Assembly: GCA_964575025.1 (NCBI GenBank)
Contig: CAZNPV010000005.1
Location: forward strand, 53,696-117,695
DNA length: 64,000 nucleotides
Direction of reading: 5' to 3'
Origin: JABMQB01 sp964575025
Lineage (GTDB): Bacteria; Bacteroidota; Bacteroidia; Bacteroidales; Prolixibacteraceae
How positions within the stretch are numbered: position 1 is the stretch's first letter; the number at the start of each line of letters is the position of its first letter. The translations under genes and the position numbers were made by a program. The notes under the pieces are model-generated. The model made no database searches and was not told the DNA's origin. It saw only the letters and a list, made by a program, of their open reading frames with translations. This document shows positions 34,724-43,238 of this stretch, one piece after another.

Positions 34724-35464
34724 TTATGAGTCCTCCGATACTTCCAGTTCGTTCAGTGTCTGTCGTGCTGCATTTTGCTGGGCTTCTTTTTTTGATGCTC
34801 CGTATCCTTTCCCAGCCTCTTTGCCATCTATTTCAACGGTGGCAACAAAAGAGGGTTGCCGGTTGCCTTCCAGGGTTTTTTCATGGGTTATGAAATTTAT
34901 TTCCCGTTTGTGTTTCTGGCTCCATTCAATGAGCCGGCTTTTGAAGTTTTTGTCAACCTGTTCAATTTCATTAAGATTAACGTACTGAGAAAGGATTCTT
35001 TTGGTAATGAAGAATTTTGCAACGCGGTAATTTTTATCAAGGTAGATCGCTCCAATTAAAGCTTCCAGGACATCTCCGTAAATATGGCTTTTATCCTGGG
35101 TGCTTTTCGCATTCTTCTCAATAAAAACATTGAGTCCCATTTCAAACGTAAGCCTGGTAAGAAAACTTCTGTTTACCAGTTTTGATCGCATTTTTGTAAG
35201 GAATCCCTCATCTTCCTGGGGGAACCGGTTAAATAAAAAATCGGCGATTACGGCACCCAGGATGGCATCGCCAAGGTATTCCAGCCGTTCGTTATTAATA
35301 AGATTGCCCTGGGAGTCGGTGATGGAAGCAGAACGGTGAATAAAGGCGAGGTCGTAAAGTTTGAGATTACCGGGGCAATAACCGATCAGGTCTTTTAAAA
35401 ATAAATAAAACTCTTTTCTTGGTGATGAAAAGAGTTTTATTTTTTGTGTTAGTTTCCTGACCAC
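34724..35464 (-). CDS. rnc: Ribonuclease III
   Basis: A 246-residue double-strand RNA endonuclease for rRNA and mRNA processing. The catalytic signature NERLEYLGDAILG (about 59-71) is complete, with the second acidic site DVLEALIGAIYLD (about 130-142). A C-terminal dsRNA-binding domain follows (about 170-240, ending KKEAQQNAARQTL). The start is GTG at 35464, 3 bp after the fabF stop. Operon acpP-fabF-rnc. Confidence 0.96.
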   Translation of the reverse strand: MVRKLTQKIKLFSSPRKEFYLFLKDLIGYCPGNLKLYDLAFIHRSASITDSQGNLINNERLEYLGDAILGAVIADFLFNRFPQEDEGFLTKMRSKLVNRSFLTRLTFEMGLNVFIEKNAKSTQDKSHIYGDVLEALIGAIYLDKNYRVAKFFITKRILSQYVNLNEIEQVDKNFKSRLIEWSQKHKREINFITHEKTLEGNRQPSFVATVEIDGKEAGKGYGASKKEAQQNAARQTLNELEVSEDS

Positions 35465-35467
35465 AAT

Positions 35468-36712
35468 TTATTTTATTTTTTTGAATACAATGGTAGCGTT
35501 ATGGCCTCCGAAACCAAATGTATTACTCAGGGCGATTTTAATGTCCCTCTTTTTTACGCTGTTAAATGTAAAATCAAGGTTGTTATCAATTTCGGGGTCA
35601 TCGGTAAAATGATTGATGGTTGGCGGGATTATTCCATGCTGCAGAGCGAGGACACAAACAATTCCTTCCACCGCACCGGCAGCTCCCAGGAGGTGGCCGG
35701 TCATGGATTTGGTAGAACTGATGCTCAGGTCATAGGCATGGGGTCCGAACGTGGTAATAATTGCTTTTGGTTCAGCAATATCGCCAAGCGGTGTGGAAGT
35801 GCCATGGACATTTATATAATCGACCTCTTCCTTGTTTAGTTCGGCATCCTCCAGGGCGTTTTTCATGACCAGTGCGGCTCCATAGCCTTCGGGATCGGGA
35901 GCTGTCATATGATAGGCATCGGCCGACATGCCGCCACCCGCAAATTCCGCATATATTTTTGCTCCCCGTTTCAGGGCACTTTCGTATTCTTCCAGCACCA
36001 ACGCACCGGAACCTTCCCCAATCACAAAACCATCCCGGTCTTTATCAAAAGGCCGGGATGCTGTTGCAGGATCGTCGTTCCGGGTTGATATCGCTCTCAT
36101 TGAATTAAACCCGGCTATGCCTGCCTCGTTAATAACTGCTTCTGACCCCCCTGTGACCATCATGTCGGCCTTTCCCAAACGGATCATGTTAAAGGCCTCA
36201 ATCATGGCGTGGGACGCGGAGGCACATGCCGTAACGGTTGTGAAGTTAGGCCCCCGCAGACCGTATCGGATCGATATCAGTCCTCCGGCAATGTTGGCAA
36301 TCATCTTGGGAATGAAAAAAGGAGAGAACCTGGGTACTTCTGATTTATAATTCCGGGTTTCTTCGAAAAAAGTTTGTATCCCTCCAATTCCGGTTCCCCA
36401 GATTACCCCTGACCGGTCCTTGTCAATCGTTTCCGGATACAGCCTGGCGTCTTCCAGGGCTTGTATGGCAGAGACCAGTGCATACTGCGTGTAAAGATCG
36501 TATTTGCGGGTCTCCTTTCGGTCCAGAAAATCGGTTGCCTCAAAGTCCTTTACCTCACAGGCAAATGTGGTTTTATGATGGACAGGATCAAATCTGGTAA
36601 TCCCAGCTGCACCACTGACTCCCTTAATGGCATTATCCCATAACCGGGATACAGAATTGCCTAAAGGATTTATAGTTCCAAGGCCGGTTATGACTACCCG
36701 TTTTAATTCCAT
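35468..36712 (-). CDS. fabF: 3-oxoacyl-[acyl-carrier-protein] synthase II
   Basis: A 414-residue thiolase-fold condensing enzyme that elongates acyl-ACP chains. The catalytic triad is visible: Cys in TACASASHAM (about 163), His in VHGTSTPLGD (about 304) and His in SMTGHLLGAAG (about 341). The C-terminal NTFGFGGHNA motif is complete. It is 20 bp downstream of acpP and 3 bp upstream of rnc. Confidence 0.98.
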   Translation of the reverse strand: MELKRVVITGLGTINPLGNSVSRLWDNAIKGVSGAAGITRFDPVHHKTTFACEVKDFEATDFLDRKETRKYDLYTQYALVSAIQALEDARLYPETIDKDRSGVIWGTGIGGIQTFFEETRNYKSEVPRFSPFFIPKMIANIAGGLISIRYGLRGPNFTTVTACASASHAMIEAFNMIRLGKADMMVTGGSEAVINEAGIAGFNSMRAISTRNDDPATASRPFDKDRDGFVIGEGSGALVLEEYESALKRGAKIYAEFAGGGMSADAYHMTAPDPEGYGAALVMKNALEDAELNKEEVDYINVHGTSTPLGDIAEPKAIITTFGPHAYDLSISSTKSMTGHLLGAAGAVEGIVCVLALQHGIIPPTINHFTDDPEIDNNLDFTFNSVKKRDIKIALSNTFGFGGHNATIVFKKIK

Positions 36713-36732
36713 AAAAACGTTTCAGGAAATAA

Positions 36733-36969
36733 TTATTTAACAGCTTCTTCAATGTGAGCAATAGCTTCTCCAACAGTAACAATCTTCTCAGCCTGGTCAT
36801 CCGGAATAGCAAGGTCAAATTCCTTTTCAAATTCCATGATCAGTTCTACCGTGTCCAGGGAGTCTGCTCCCAGATCATTGGTGAAGGAGGCTTCATTTGT
36901 TACTTCACTTTCGTCAACACCCAATTTATCAACAATAATTGCTTTGACTCTTGCTGCAATATCTGACAT
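36733..36969 (-). CDS. acpP: Acyl carrier protein
   Basis: A 78-residue acidic four-helix protein. The phosphopantetheine serine is in LGADSLDTVEL (Ser about 38). It carries growing acyl chains for FabF, encoded next in the operon, and for lipid A synthesis. Highly acidic helix 2 (DTVELIMEFEKEF) is as expected for partner binding. Confidence 0.98.
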   Translation of the reverse strand: MSDIAARVKAIIVDKLGVDESEVTNEASFTNDLGADSLDTVELIMEFEKEFDLAIPDDQAEKIVTVGEAIAHIEEAVK

Positions 36970-37020
36970 AATTCTAATTTTTGGTTAATACTAAATTTAT
37001 TATTCACGAAAAAATCGATG

Positions 37021-37052
37021 CAAAATAATAAATTTACCCTTGATTTATCAAA
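37021..37052 (-). promoter_or_regulatory. Candidate promoter of acpP-fabF-rnc
   Basis: Minus-strand TTTG (37052-37049), 20-bp spacer, then TTATTTTG (37028-37021), which matches TAnnTTTG except for T in place of A at position two. Start of transcription is expected near 37015, giving a ~46-nt leader. Confidence 0.45.
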
Positions 37053-37151
37053 GAAAAAAATTAAAAAATACCTTTAGTGTAAAATTATACCATTTATAAA
37101 AGATTAAATTTGAATAAATTAACTAAAGGTTCAATCTTTCTAACTATCAGC

Positions 37152-37727
37152 ATGGTAAAAAAAAGAAAAATAGCCATATTCGCTTCTGGATCAGGAACAA
37201 ACGCACAGAATATTGCCACGTATTTTAAGGATAGTCAGCAGGTGGAGGTGGATTCATTGTTTTGTAACAGGAAGGATGCTTTTGTGTTGCAAAGAGTTGC
37301 GAAATTGGGGATTTCCTCTTTTATAATTGAGCGGGATGCCTTTTATATGACCGATCATTATGTCGATTTGTTGGAAAAAAGAGGAATTGATTTGATCGTA
37401 CTGGCAGGTTTTTTATGGTTGATACCTGAAAACCTGCTAAAAAGATTCCGGATAATCAACATCCATCCGGCTCTGTTGCCCAGGCATGGGGGCAAAGGGA
37501 TGTACGGAATGAAGGTTCATCAGGCAGTTGTAGAGAACAGGGAGGATGAGTCTGGTATAACGATCCATTATGTAAATAAAAAATATGATGAAGGGGAAAT
37601 TATTTTTCAGGCAAAGTGTAAAGTAGAGAAAAACGACAGCCCTGAGGATGTTGCCCATAAGGTTCATCAACTGGAATATACTTATTTTCCGGAGATCATT
37701 GAAAAAGTAGTTTTACAAAAGATTTGA
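37152..37727 (+). CDS. purN: Phosphoribosylglycinamide formyltransferase (folate-dependent)
   Basis: A 191-residue enzyme moving a formyl group from 10-formyl-THF to GAR in purine synthesis. The N-terminal FASGSGTNAQNI binds phosphate; the catalytic Asn-His-Asp are in INIHPALLP (about 103-111) and ESGITIHYV/YDEGEI (about 135-152). The ATG at 37152 is preferred; an upstream TTG (37110) would add 14 unconserved residues. It is divergent from acpP. Confidence 0.93.
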   Translation: MVKKRKIAIFASGSGTNAQNIATYFKDSQQVEVDSLFCNRKDAFVLQRVAKLGISSFIIERDAFYMTDHYVDLLEKRGIDLIVLAGFLWLIPENLLKRFRIINIHPALLPRHGGKGMYGMKVHQAVVENREDESGITIHYVNKKYDEGEIIFQAKCKVEKNDSPEDVAHKVHQLEYTYFPEIIEKVVLQKI

Positions 37728-37955
37728 GAAAGGGACTGTCTGAAAAGGGAATCCGCCTTCGCGTTTGCTACGGCGGACGGGAAGAAAGTGTGTTAATACC
37801 TGTTAATTAAAACAACGGGTTTTTTGGGTGTCTGTTTCCTATAGGCTTGCCATTGACATACCTGCAAACATTTTAGGTCCGGTTCTGTTTTATCTGGGTT
37901 GTTAAATAATGTTAATGGGTTAATTATCAGCTTTCTTTAGAATTATATTTGTGAT
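37728..37955. other. Spacer between purN and rprX
   Basis: It holds a copy of the CTGTCTGAA repeat (37736-37752), directly followed by a hairpin TCCGCC/GGCGGA (about 37751-37776). A full -7 match TATATTTG lies at 37944-37951, but only 4 bp before the rprX ATG, so it would give an almost leaderless transcript or is chance. Confidence 0.5.
37736..37752 (+). repeat. Dispersed repeat CTGTCTGAA-type, copy 3
   Basis: CTGTCTGAAAAGGGAAT begins 9 bp after the purN stop, in the purN direction, and runs into a TCCGCC/GGCGGA hairpin. The same position relative to the stop as copy 2. Confidence 0.5.
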
Positions 37956-39515
37956 ATGAGCAGGAACAGGTTATTTACATTAATTGCTGCTATGGTAGTG
38001 GTTATGATCGGATTAATTGTTATCCAGTTCACTTCCATACGGAAGGCCTCGCAAATAAAAGAAGAGCAGTTTGACCGGTCGGTGAGGAATGCGATTGATC
38101 AGGTAATCAAAAGGATGGAAAATGATGAGACCCGGTTGGCAAGGCAATTGGCCCGCGATGAGATGTTTTCCGCCCGGGAGCAGTCACCTCCCCGGTTTCC
38201 TGCAGGATATCAGGGCGGAGTGAGTTTTAGCCTGGAATTTTCAAGGCCCAACTTTTTTGGAAGCTACCGGGAACAACTTCAGTTCTATTCTGATACCATA
38301 CCCCACAACAATGGGACCCGGGATTCTCAACGGCTAACAACTCCTTTTAACCGGATTCAGGATATGAGCTATTTAAGACAGGAAATGACCGAGGCCAGGC
38401 TCGATGAAAGCTTTTTTGTGCACGAACTGTTAAAAATTCAGGAACTCCCCCTTCAGCATAGGATCGATTCCATAAAGCTGAAAAATATGCTGGATGAAAG
38501 TTTCCAGTCACGCGGAATTAACCTCGATTACAGTTTTGCCGCGCTTACCTCTGATGAAGGGGAATCCATATTGGTTTCCGGAGATCCTGATTTGAGTTTA
38601 ATCAAAAAAGGGGTATACCCCAGCCATCTTTTCCCAAATGATATCAATGAAAAAGCAAACTGGTTGCATGTCTATTTTCCAAGGAAGTCGGGATATATCC
38701 TTAAAGATACCGGGATAACCGTGATTCCCCTGTTTATCCTTACGGGGCTTTTAATTGTTATTTTTACCTATACGATCCTGATCATTCTGCGCCAGAAAAA
38801 ACTTTCCATGATAAAAAACGATTTTATCAATAACATGACCCATGAGCTGAAAACCCCCATCTCAACGATATCGCTGGCCAGCCAGATGCTGGAAGACGGT
38901 ACAATTACCAATACCCCGAAAACCATCGAACAAATTTCAAAGGTGATCAGCCAGGAAAGCAAAAGGCTGAGTCTGCAGGTTGAAAAAGTACTGCAGATGG
39001 CAATATTTAACGAAGGACGGCTGAAGTTGAAGTTTAAAGAAGTGCATCTCCATAGCCTGATTGAAAATGTGGTGGAGAATTTTGAATTGAAAGTACAGAA
39101 TAAAAACGGTCAACTGTTAACCCGCCTTGAAGCAGAACAGGAAGAAATAAGAGGGGACGAAGTACATATTACCAATGTTATTTTTAACTTGCTGGATAAT
39201 GCGGTTAAATACAGCAACGGTTCACCAAAAATTGAGATCGCAACCAGGAACAGAAAAAATTGTGTGGTTGTTTCAGTCGAAGACAATGGAATCGGAATCC
39301 CCAAAGAACACTTTTCGCAGATTTTTGAGCGTTTTTACCGTGTACCTACAGGGAACGTTCATAATGTTAAAGGTTTTGGCCTTGGATTGAGTTATGTTAA
39401 GAAAATCATGGAGGTGCATAATGCAGAAATAAAGGTTGATAGTTCCCTGAACAAGGGGACTAAATTCAATTTGTTTTTCCCACTAAATCAAAAACAGCAT
39501 GGAACAAAAAGTTAA
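37956..39515 (+). CDS. rprX: Sensor histidine kinase RprX
   Basis: A 519-residue inner-membrane sensor. Membrane helix 1 spans about 7-27 and helix 2 about 250-272, enclosing a ~220-residue periplasmic sensor part. The HisKA domain has the phospho-accepting histidine in NNMTHELKTPIS (about 294), and the HATPase domain has NLLDNAVKYS, VEDNGIGIP and GFGLGLSYVK. It overlaps the regulator gene by 17 bp and pairs with it. The match to Bacteroides RprX extends through the N-terminus. The signal sensed is not known from sequence. Confidence 0.93.
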   Translation: MSRNRLFTLIAAMVVVMIGLIVIQFTSIRKASQIKEEQFDRSVRNAIDQVIKRMENDETRLARQLARDEMFSAREQSPPRFPAGYQGGVSFSLEFSRPNFFGSYREQLQFYSDTIPHNNGTRDSQRLTTPFNRIQDMSYLRQEMTEARLDESFFVHELLKIQELPLQHRIDSIKLKNMLDESFQSRGINLDYSFAALTSDEGESILVSGDPDLSLIKKGVYPSHLFPNDINEKANWLHVYFPRKSGYILKDTGITVIPLFILTGLLIVIFTYTILIILRQKKLSMIKNDFINNMTHELKTPISTISLASQMLEDGTITNTPKTIEQISKVISQESKRLSLQVEKVLQMAIFNEGRLKLKFKEVHLHSLIENVVENFELKVQNKNGQLLTRLEAEQEEIRGDEVHITNVIFNLLDNAVKYSNGSPKIEIATRNRKNCVVVSVEDNGIGIPKEHFSQIFERFYRVPTGNVHNVKGFGLGLSYVKKIMEVHNAEIKVDSSLNKGTKFNLFFPLNQKQHGTKS

Positions 39516-40188
39516 ATTATTACTGGCCGAAGACGATGAAAACCTGGGGTTGTTACTAAAAGAGTATCTAATCGCCAAAGGATTCCTGGCCGATCTTTTC
39601 CCCGATGGCGATGCAGCGTATAAAGGATTTATGAACGGGAGGTATGATATCTGTGTACTCGATATAATGATGCCTAAGAAAGATGGATTTACACTGGCCC
39701 GGGAGATTCGGATGGTTAATTCCGATATCCCGATTATTTTTCTGACCGCAAAGAATATGAAAGAAGATGTGATCGATGGTTTTAAGCTGGGTGCCGACGA
39801 TTATATCACCAAACCTTTCAGTATGGAAGAGTTGATTTTCCGTCTTGAAGCGATTCTGAGAAGGACAACCCCGGATACGCAGGGGAGCAACCAGTTAATT
39901 TTCAAACTGGGAAAATTTAGTTTCGATACGCGAAAACAAACCCTGTCAGACCAGGATAAAACGGTGAAACTGACAACCAAAGAGTCCGATTTGTTAAAAC
40001 TGCTTTGTCAGAATGCCAATAAAGTGCTGGAACGGAATTATGCCTTAAAATCCATCTGGATTGATGACAACTATTTTAATGCACGGAGCATGGATGTTTA
40101 TATAACCAAATTAAGGAAGCACCTGAAGGAGGAGCCATCGGTTGAAATAATCAATGTTCACGGGAAAGGCTATAAACTGATCATGTAA
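39499..40188 (+). CDS. rprY: Response regulator RprY (OmpR family)
   Basis: A 229-residue DNA-binding regulator. The receiver domain (about 1-120) has the acidic pocket LAEDDEN, the phospho-Asp in ICVLDIMMPKKDG (about 55) and the lysine in DDYITKPF (about 105). The winged-helix output domain (about 130-229) ends in NARSMDVYITKLRKHL and GKGYKL. It is very close to Bacteroides RprY. The kinase gene overlaps its start, so the two are co-translated. It converges on lepA with a 19-bp gap. Confidence 0.95.
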   Translation: MEQKVKLLLAEDDENLGLLLKEYLIAKGFLADLFPDGDAAYKGFMNGRYDICVLDIMMPKKDGFTLAREIRMVNSDIPIIFLTAKNMKEDVIDGFKLGADDYITKPFSMEELIFRLEAILRRTTPDTQGSNQLIFKLGKFSFDTRKQTLSDQDKTVKLTTKESDLLKLLCQNANKVLERNYALKSIWIDDNYFNARSMDVYITKLRKHLKEEPSVEIINVHGKGYKLIM

Positions 40189-40207
40189 CCACACGGCGTC
40201 TTTTTTG

Positions 40208-41995
40208 TCAGTCCAGTTTAAGAACAGCAAGGAACGCATTTTGCGGAACCTCGACATTTCCAACCTGTTTCATGCGTTTTTTCCCTTTTTTCTGTTTTTC
40301 AAGCAATTTTCTTTTTCGGGTGATATCTCCGCCATAACATTTGGCAGTAACATCTTTACGGACCGCTTTTACGGTTTCCCGTGCAATGATCTTTGATCCG
40401 ATAGCAGCCTGGATGGCGATGTCAAACTGCTGGCGGGGAATCAGTTCCTTTAATTTTTCGCACATTCTTCTTCCAAAAGGGTATGCATTGTCGTTGTGGA
40501 TCAATGTGGAGAGGGCATCGACCATTTCCCCGTTCAGGAGGATATCCAGTCGTACCAGTTTTGCAGCCTTATATCCGCTCATATGGTAATCAAATGAGGC
40601 ATAACCTTTTGAGATGCTTTTCAGTTTATCATAAAAGTCAAACACAATTTCACCCAACGGCAGGCTGAACACCAATTCAGCCCGTTCAGAGGTCAGGTAG
40701 TGTTGGTTTATAAGGGTTCCTCTCTTATCGAGGCACAGGTTCATCACCGGGCCGATAAATTCGGAAGCTGTGATGATGCTGGCTCTGATAAAGGGTTCTT
40801 CGATGGTATCAATGGATGGGGGTGCCGGCATACCTGAGGGATTATATACATCCGTTACCGACCCATTGGTTAACAATACACGATAGGAAACGTTGGGTAC
40901 CGTGGTGATCACATTCATGTCAAATTCTCTTTCGAGCCGTTCCTGGATGATCTCCATGTGAAGCAGTCCGAGGAACCCGCAACGAAAACCAAAGCCCAGG
41001 GCCGCTGAAGATTCCGGCTCATAGGTCAGTGAGGCATCATTGAGTTGTAACTTTTCCATTGCGGAACGCAGGTCTTCATAGTCATCGCTGTCGATAGGAT
41101 AAATTCCTGCGAAAAGCATGGGTTTTACCTCTCTGAATCCGGCTACTGCCTGTTTACAGGGATGGTTTACATGGGTAATGGTGTCGCCTACTTTTACTTC
41201 ACGGGCCAGCTTGATTCCTGAAATGATGTATCCGACATCTCCGGAAGAGAGGCTTTCACGGGGCATCAGGGCCAGCTTGAGCACCCCTATTTCATCGGCC
41301 TGATAGCTTTTCCCGGTGGCTTTGAATTTAACCAGGTCACCGGTTCTGATCGTTCCATTGATAATTTTGAAATAGGCAATGATGCCACGGAACGAATTGT
41401 ATACGGAATCAAAAATCAACGCCTGAAGGGGTGCTTCAGGATCTCCCTTGGGAGGCGGGATCTTTTCAACAATGCTTTTAAGGATCGTTTCAACTCCCAA
41501 TCCTGTTTTGCCACTGGCGTGAATAATCTCTTCCCTGGCACAACCGATCATGTCGATGATCTGGTCTTCCACCACTTCCGGAGTGGCATTGGGCAAATCC
41601 ATCTTATTCAGTACCGGAATAATTTCCAGGTCGTATTCAAGGGCCAGGTACAAATTGGAAATGGTCTGGGCCTGAATGCCCTGGGTTGCATCTATGATCA
41701 GCAAAGCCCCTTCACAGGCTGCAATCGACCGGGATACCTCATACGAAAAATCAACATGCCCCGGTGTATCAATCAGGTTTAACCGGTAGGGTTCCCCTTT
41801 AAAGGGAAAATCCATCTGAATGGCATGGCTTTTTATGGTTATACCCCGTTCTTTTTCCAGATCCATGCTGTCAAGGACCTGGTCATGCATTTCGCGGTCC
41901 CCCACCGTTTTTGTGAATTCCAGCAAACGATCTGCCAGCGTGCTCTTTCCGTGGTCTATATGGGCTATAATGCAAAAATTCCGTATGTACTCCAT
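40208..41995 (-). CDS. lepA: Elongation factor 4 (LepA)
   Basis: A 595-residue translational GTPase acting on stalled or initiating ribosomes. GTPase motifs are AHIDHGKST (G1), DTPGHVDFSYE (G3) and NKMDLP (G4). EF-G-like domains follow, then the LepA-specific C-terminal domain (about 490-595), rich in Lys/Arg (GGDITRKRKLLEKQKKGKKR). No deviations noted. The heptanucleotide repeat lies ~80 bp upstream of its promoter. Confidence 0.98.
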   Translation of the reverse strand: MEYIRNFCIIAHIDHGKSTLADRLLEFTKTVGDREMHDQVLDSMDLEKERGITIKSHAIQMDFPFKGEPYRLNLIDTPGHVDFSYEVSRSIAACEGALLIIDATQGIQAQTISNLYLALEYDLEIIPVLNKMDLPNATPEVVEDQIIDMIGCAREEIIHASGKTGLGVETILKSIVEKIPPPKGDPEAPLQALIFDSVYNSFRGIIAYFKIINGTIRTGDLVKFKATGKSYQADEIGVLKLALMPRESLSSGDVGYIISGIKLAREVKVGDTITHVNHPCKQAVAGFREVKPMLFAGIYPIDSDDYEDLRSAMEKLQLNDASLTYEPESSAALGFGFRCGFLGLLHMEIIQERLEREFDMNVITTVPNVSYRVLLTNGSVTDVYNPSGMPAPPSIDTIEEPFIRASIITASEFIGPVMNLCLDKRGTLINQHYLTSERAELVFSLPLGEIVFDFYDKLKSISKGYASFDYHMSGYKAAKLVRLDILLNGEMVDALSTLIHNDNAYPFGRRMCEKLKELIPRQQFDIAIQAAIGSKIIARETVKAVRKDVTAKCYGGDITRKRKLLEKQKKGKKRMKQVGNVEVPQNAFLAVLKLD

Positions 41996-42039
41996 CTGTT
42001 CGCTTTCTTAATATGAACCAGGTCATTCCCTGATTTTCG

Positions 42040-42047
42040 CAAAGATA
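42040..42047 (-). promoter_or_regulatory. -7 element of lepA
   Basis: Minus-strand TATCTTTG (42047-42040) fully matches TAnnTTTG. No TTTG lies 19-21 bp upstream. The predicted transcript start, near 42034, gives a leader of about 40 nt. The heptanucleotide repeat is therefore upstream of the promoter, not in the leader. Confidence 0.45.
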
Positions 42048-42123
42048 TTTTTTATTATCTAATTACAGGTTACAACCTTGCAATTTCTTGCAGATATCTT
42101 CGTTTCCATAAAATTTAAATATA

Positions 42124-42262
42124 CGGAGATGGAAGACGGAAGAAGGAAGACCGGAGACGGAAGAAGGAAGTCCGGAGACGGAAGACCGGAGACCGGAGAC
42201 GGAAGTCCGGAGTCGGAAGAAGGAAGTCCGAAGACCGGAGTCTGGAGTCGGAAGACGGGAGA
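42124..42262. repeat. Degenerate heptanucleotide tandem repeat (CCGGAGA / CGGAAGA family)
   Basis: About 18-20 units of seven bases follow one another without gap. Unit types include CCGGAGA, CGGAAGA, AGGAAGT, CGGAAGT and CCGGAGT, all purine-rich on the plus strand. Since 7 is not a multiple of 3, all frames stay open and read as 7-residue repeats, which is why spurious ORFs appear on both strands. It lies between the YpsA-like gene and lepA in a 362-bp spacer with no gene. Confidence 0.85.
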
Positions 42263-42357
42263 ATGGGGTCTATGCAGTAATTTTGTGAGTTGCATTCAAT
42301 GGATTTAACGCTGTATATTACAATGCATCGTGGTTTAACAGGGGAAATTTCCTGATG

Positions 42358-42831
42358 TCAATGTGTAAAATGACGGATCAGATCAGCGGTGAATTTTTTT
42401 GCCAGCAGATAGCCTTCTGCCCATTCACTGGCACGGGGCCCTGCTATGTTAAGAATCAGTATCTTCCGGGCATCGATTTCTGCCAGAATGCGTTCTTTGT
42501 CCTCTAAGCGGATGCTGCTTCCGACGTTCAGCAAAAAAACAGGTTTCCTGAGGAATTCTGCATGTTGAAAGGTTAACCGTGTGCCACCGGTTAATTGGCC
42601 GGTATAGAGAATCAGGGTGCCATCCGAATCTTCCACATTTTTTTTTGTTCTTTCCGCATATCCTCCTTCCGCACACTCCTTCAGCGGATATTTCTCCCCG
42701 ATGACTCCATCTTCGGCCAGTCTGTTTTTGGGACACCATCCCCCGCAGGGGAATCCAAGGCTTAGGGCTGCATCCAGAGCACCTCTGTCAACACCGGTCT
42801 GTCCACCACTTATGACTTTTTGGCACAACAT
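42358..42831 (-). CDS. YpsA/SLOG-type Rossmann protein ('putative molybdenum carrier' family)
   Basis: A 157-residue cytosolic protein with a nucleotide-binding Rossmann fold. The N-terminal ISGGQTGVDRGALDAA (about 7-22) and the middle GTLILYTGQLTGGTRL segment (about 73-88) are typical for the family named putative molybdenum carrier and for cpYpsA-like SLOG proteins. The binding of a nucleotide or nucleotide-derived ligand is expected. True substrate unknown. It is a lone gene upstream of the heptamer repeat. Confidence 0.8.
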   Translation of the reverse strand: MLCQKVISGGQTGVDRGALDAALSLGFPCGGWCPKNRLAEDGVIGEKYPLKECAEGGYAERTKKNVEDSDGTLILYTGQLTGGTRLTFQHAEFLRKPVFLLNVGSSIRLEDKERILAEIDARKILILNIAGPRASEWAEGYLLAKKFTADLIRHFTH

Positions 42832-42847
42832 TTGTTGTGTTAAAATA

Positions 42848-42982
42848 TACTTTTGAACTGCCTCATAGCTTAAAAAAGCTCATAAAGGTAGTATAAAAAG
42901 AAGAAAGTAAGTTTTTTCATATGTTTGGTTTAGTTAGGTTAAGTTGGAACCCGGACTGCAAATGCGTCCGGGTTTTATTTTT
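42848..42982 (+). ncRNA. Candidate small RNA with its own promoter element and terminator
   Basis: TACTTTTG (42848-42855) matches the TAnnTTTG -7 element. About 90 bp on, a strong terminator follows. No protein-coding frame lies between. A small hairpin AGCTT/AAGCT is seen near 42868-42881. The expected RNA is ~120 nt. It could instead be an attenuated leader of the PorP/SprF gene, 300 bp downstream. Confidence 0.4.
42948..42980 (+). terminator. Strong intrinsic terminator in the spacer before the PorP/SprF gene
   Basis: A perfect 9-bp stem (AACCCGGAC 42948-42956 with 42966-42974, nine-base loop) is followed by TTATTTTTG. It faces the plus strand, but no plus-strand protein gene precedes it for 2.7 kb, which is the main reason to suspect a small RNA. 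Confidence 0.75.
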
Positions 42983-43052
42983 GTTATTCTTGCTATGTTT
43001 TTGGCAGGATATTGTTACTATGAATGATTCTATCGTATTCTTTTAACATTCA

Positions 43053-43070
43053 TTTGGCATAAAAATTGAA
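43053..43070 (+). promoter_or_regulatory. Sigma-54-like site upstream of the PorP/SprF gene
   Basis: TTTGGCAT-AAAAA-TTGAA has GG and the downstream TTG at the -24/-12 spacing of RpoN promoters (TGGCAC-N5-TTGCW), but the invariant C of the -12 GC is A. The same TTTG could instead be a -33 element with TAGATTTC 23 bp on. Both readings are imperfect. Confidence 0.25.
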
Positions 43071-43122
43071 CTTATTTAATAGATTTCGGTTTTGGTGTCA
43101 ATCGACGGGAGGTGAATTTGCT

Positions 43123-43139
43123 GAACAGGCAGGCATCTG
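43123..43139 (+). repeat. Dispersed repeat GAACAGGCAGGCATCTG, copy 1
   Basis: Identical over 17 bp to 43239-43255. Related core CCGAACAGGCAGG recurs on the minus strand at 63878-63890, and a partial ACAGGCAGGCAG is near 47973. Confidence 0.6.
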
Positions 43140-43238
43140 GCACTATAAAATTGTTAACAATTCTAAACGGATGAAACAACCATGTCAAATCATGCTACAA
43201 AATACAATGATTCTTAGTATGGAAGTTCCCTGTCTGCC

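Noticed and set aside
37944..37951. TATATTTG as the rprX promoter
   Set aside because: It matches TAnnTTTG but lies 4 bp before the start codon and lacks a -33; it would give a leaderless mRNA, so I did not list it as a separate promoter.
42059..42308. ORFs on both strands in the heptanucleotide repeat
   Set aside because: They are by-products of a 7-bp repeat, which leaves all frames open; there is no start context, and the peptides are pure repeat.
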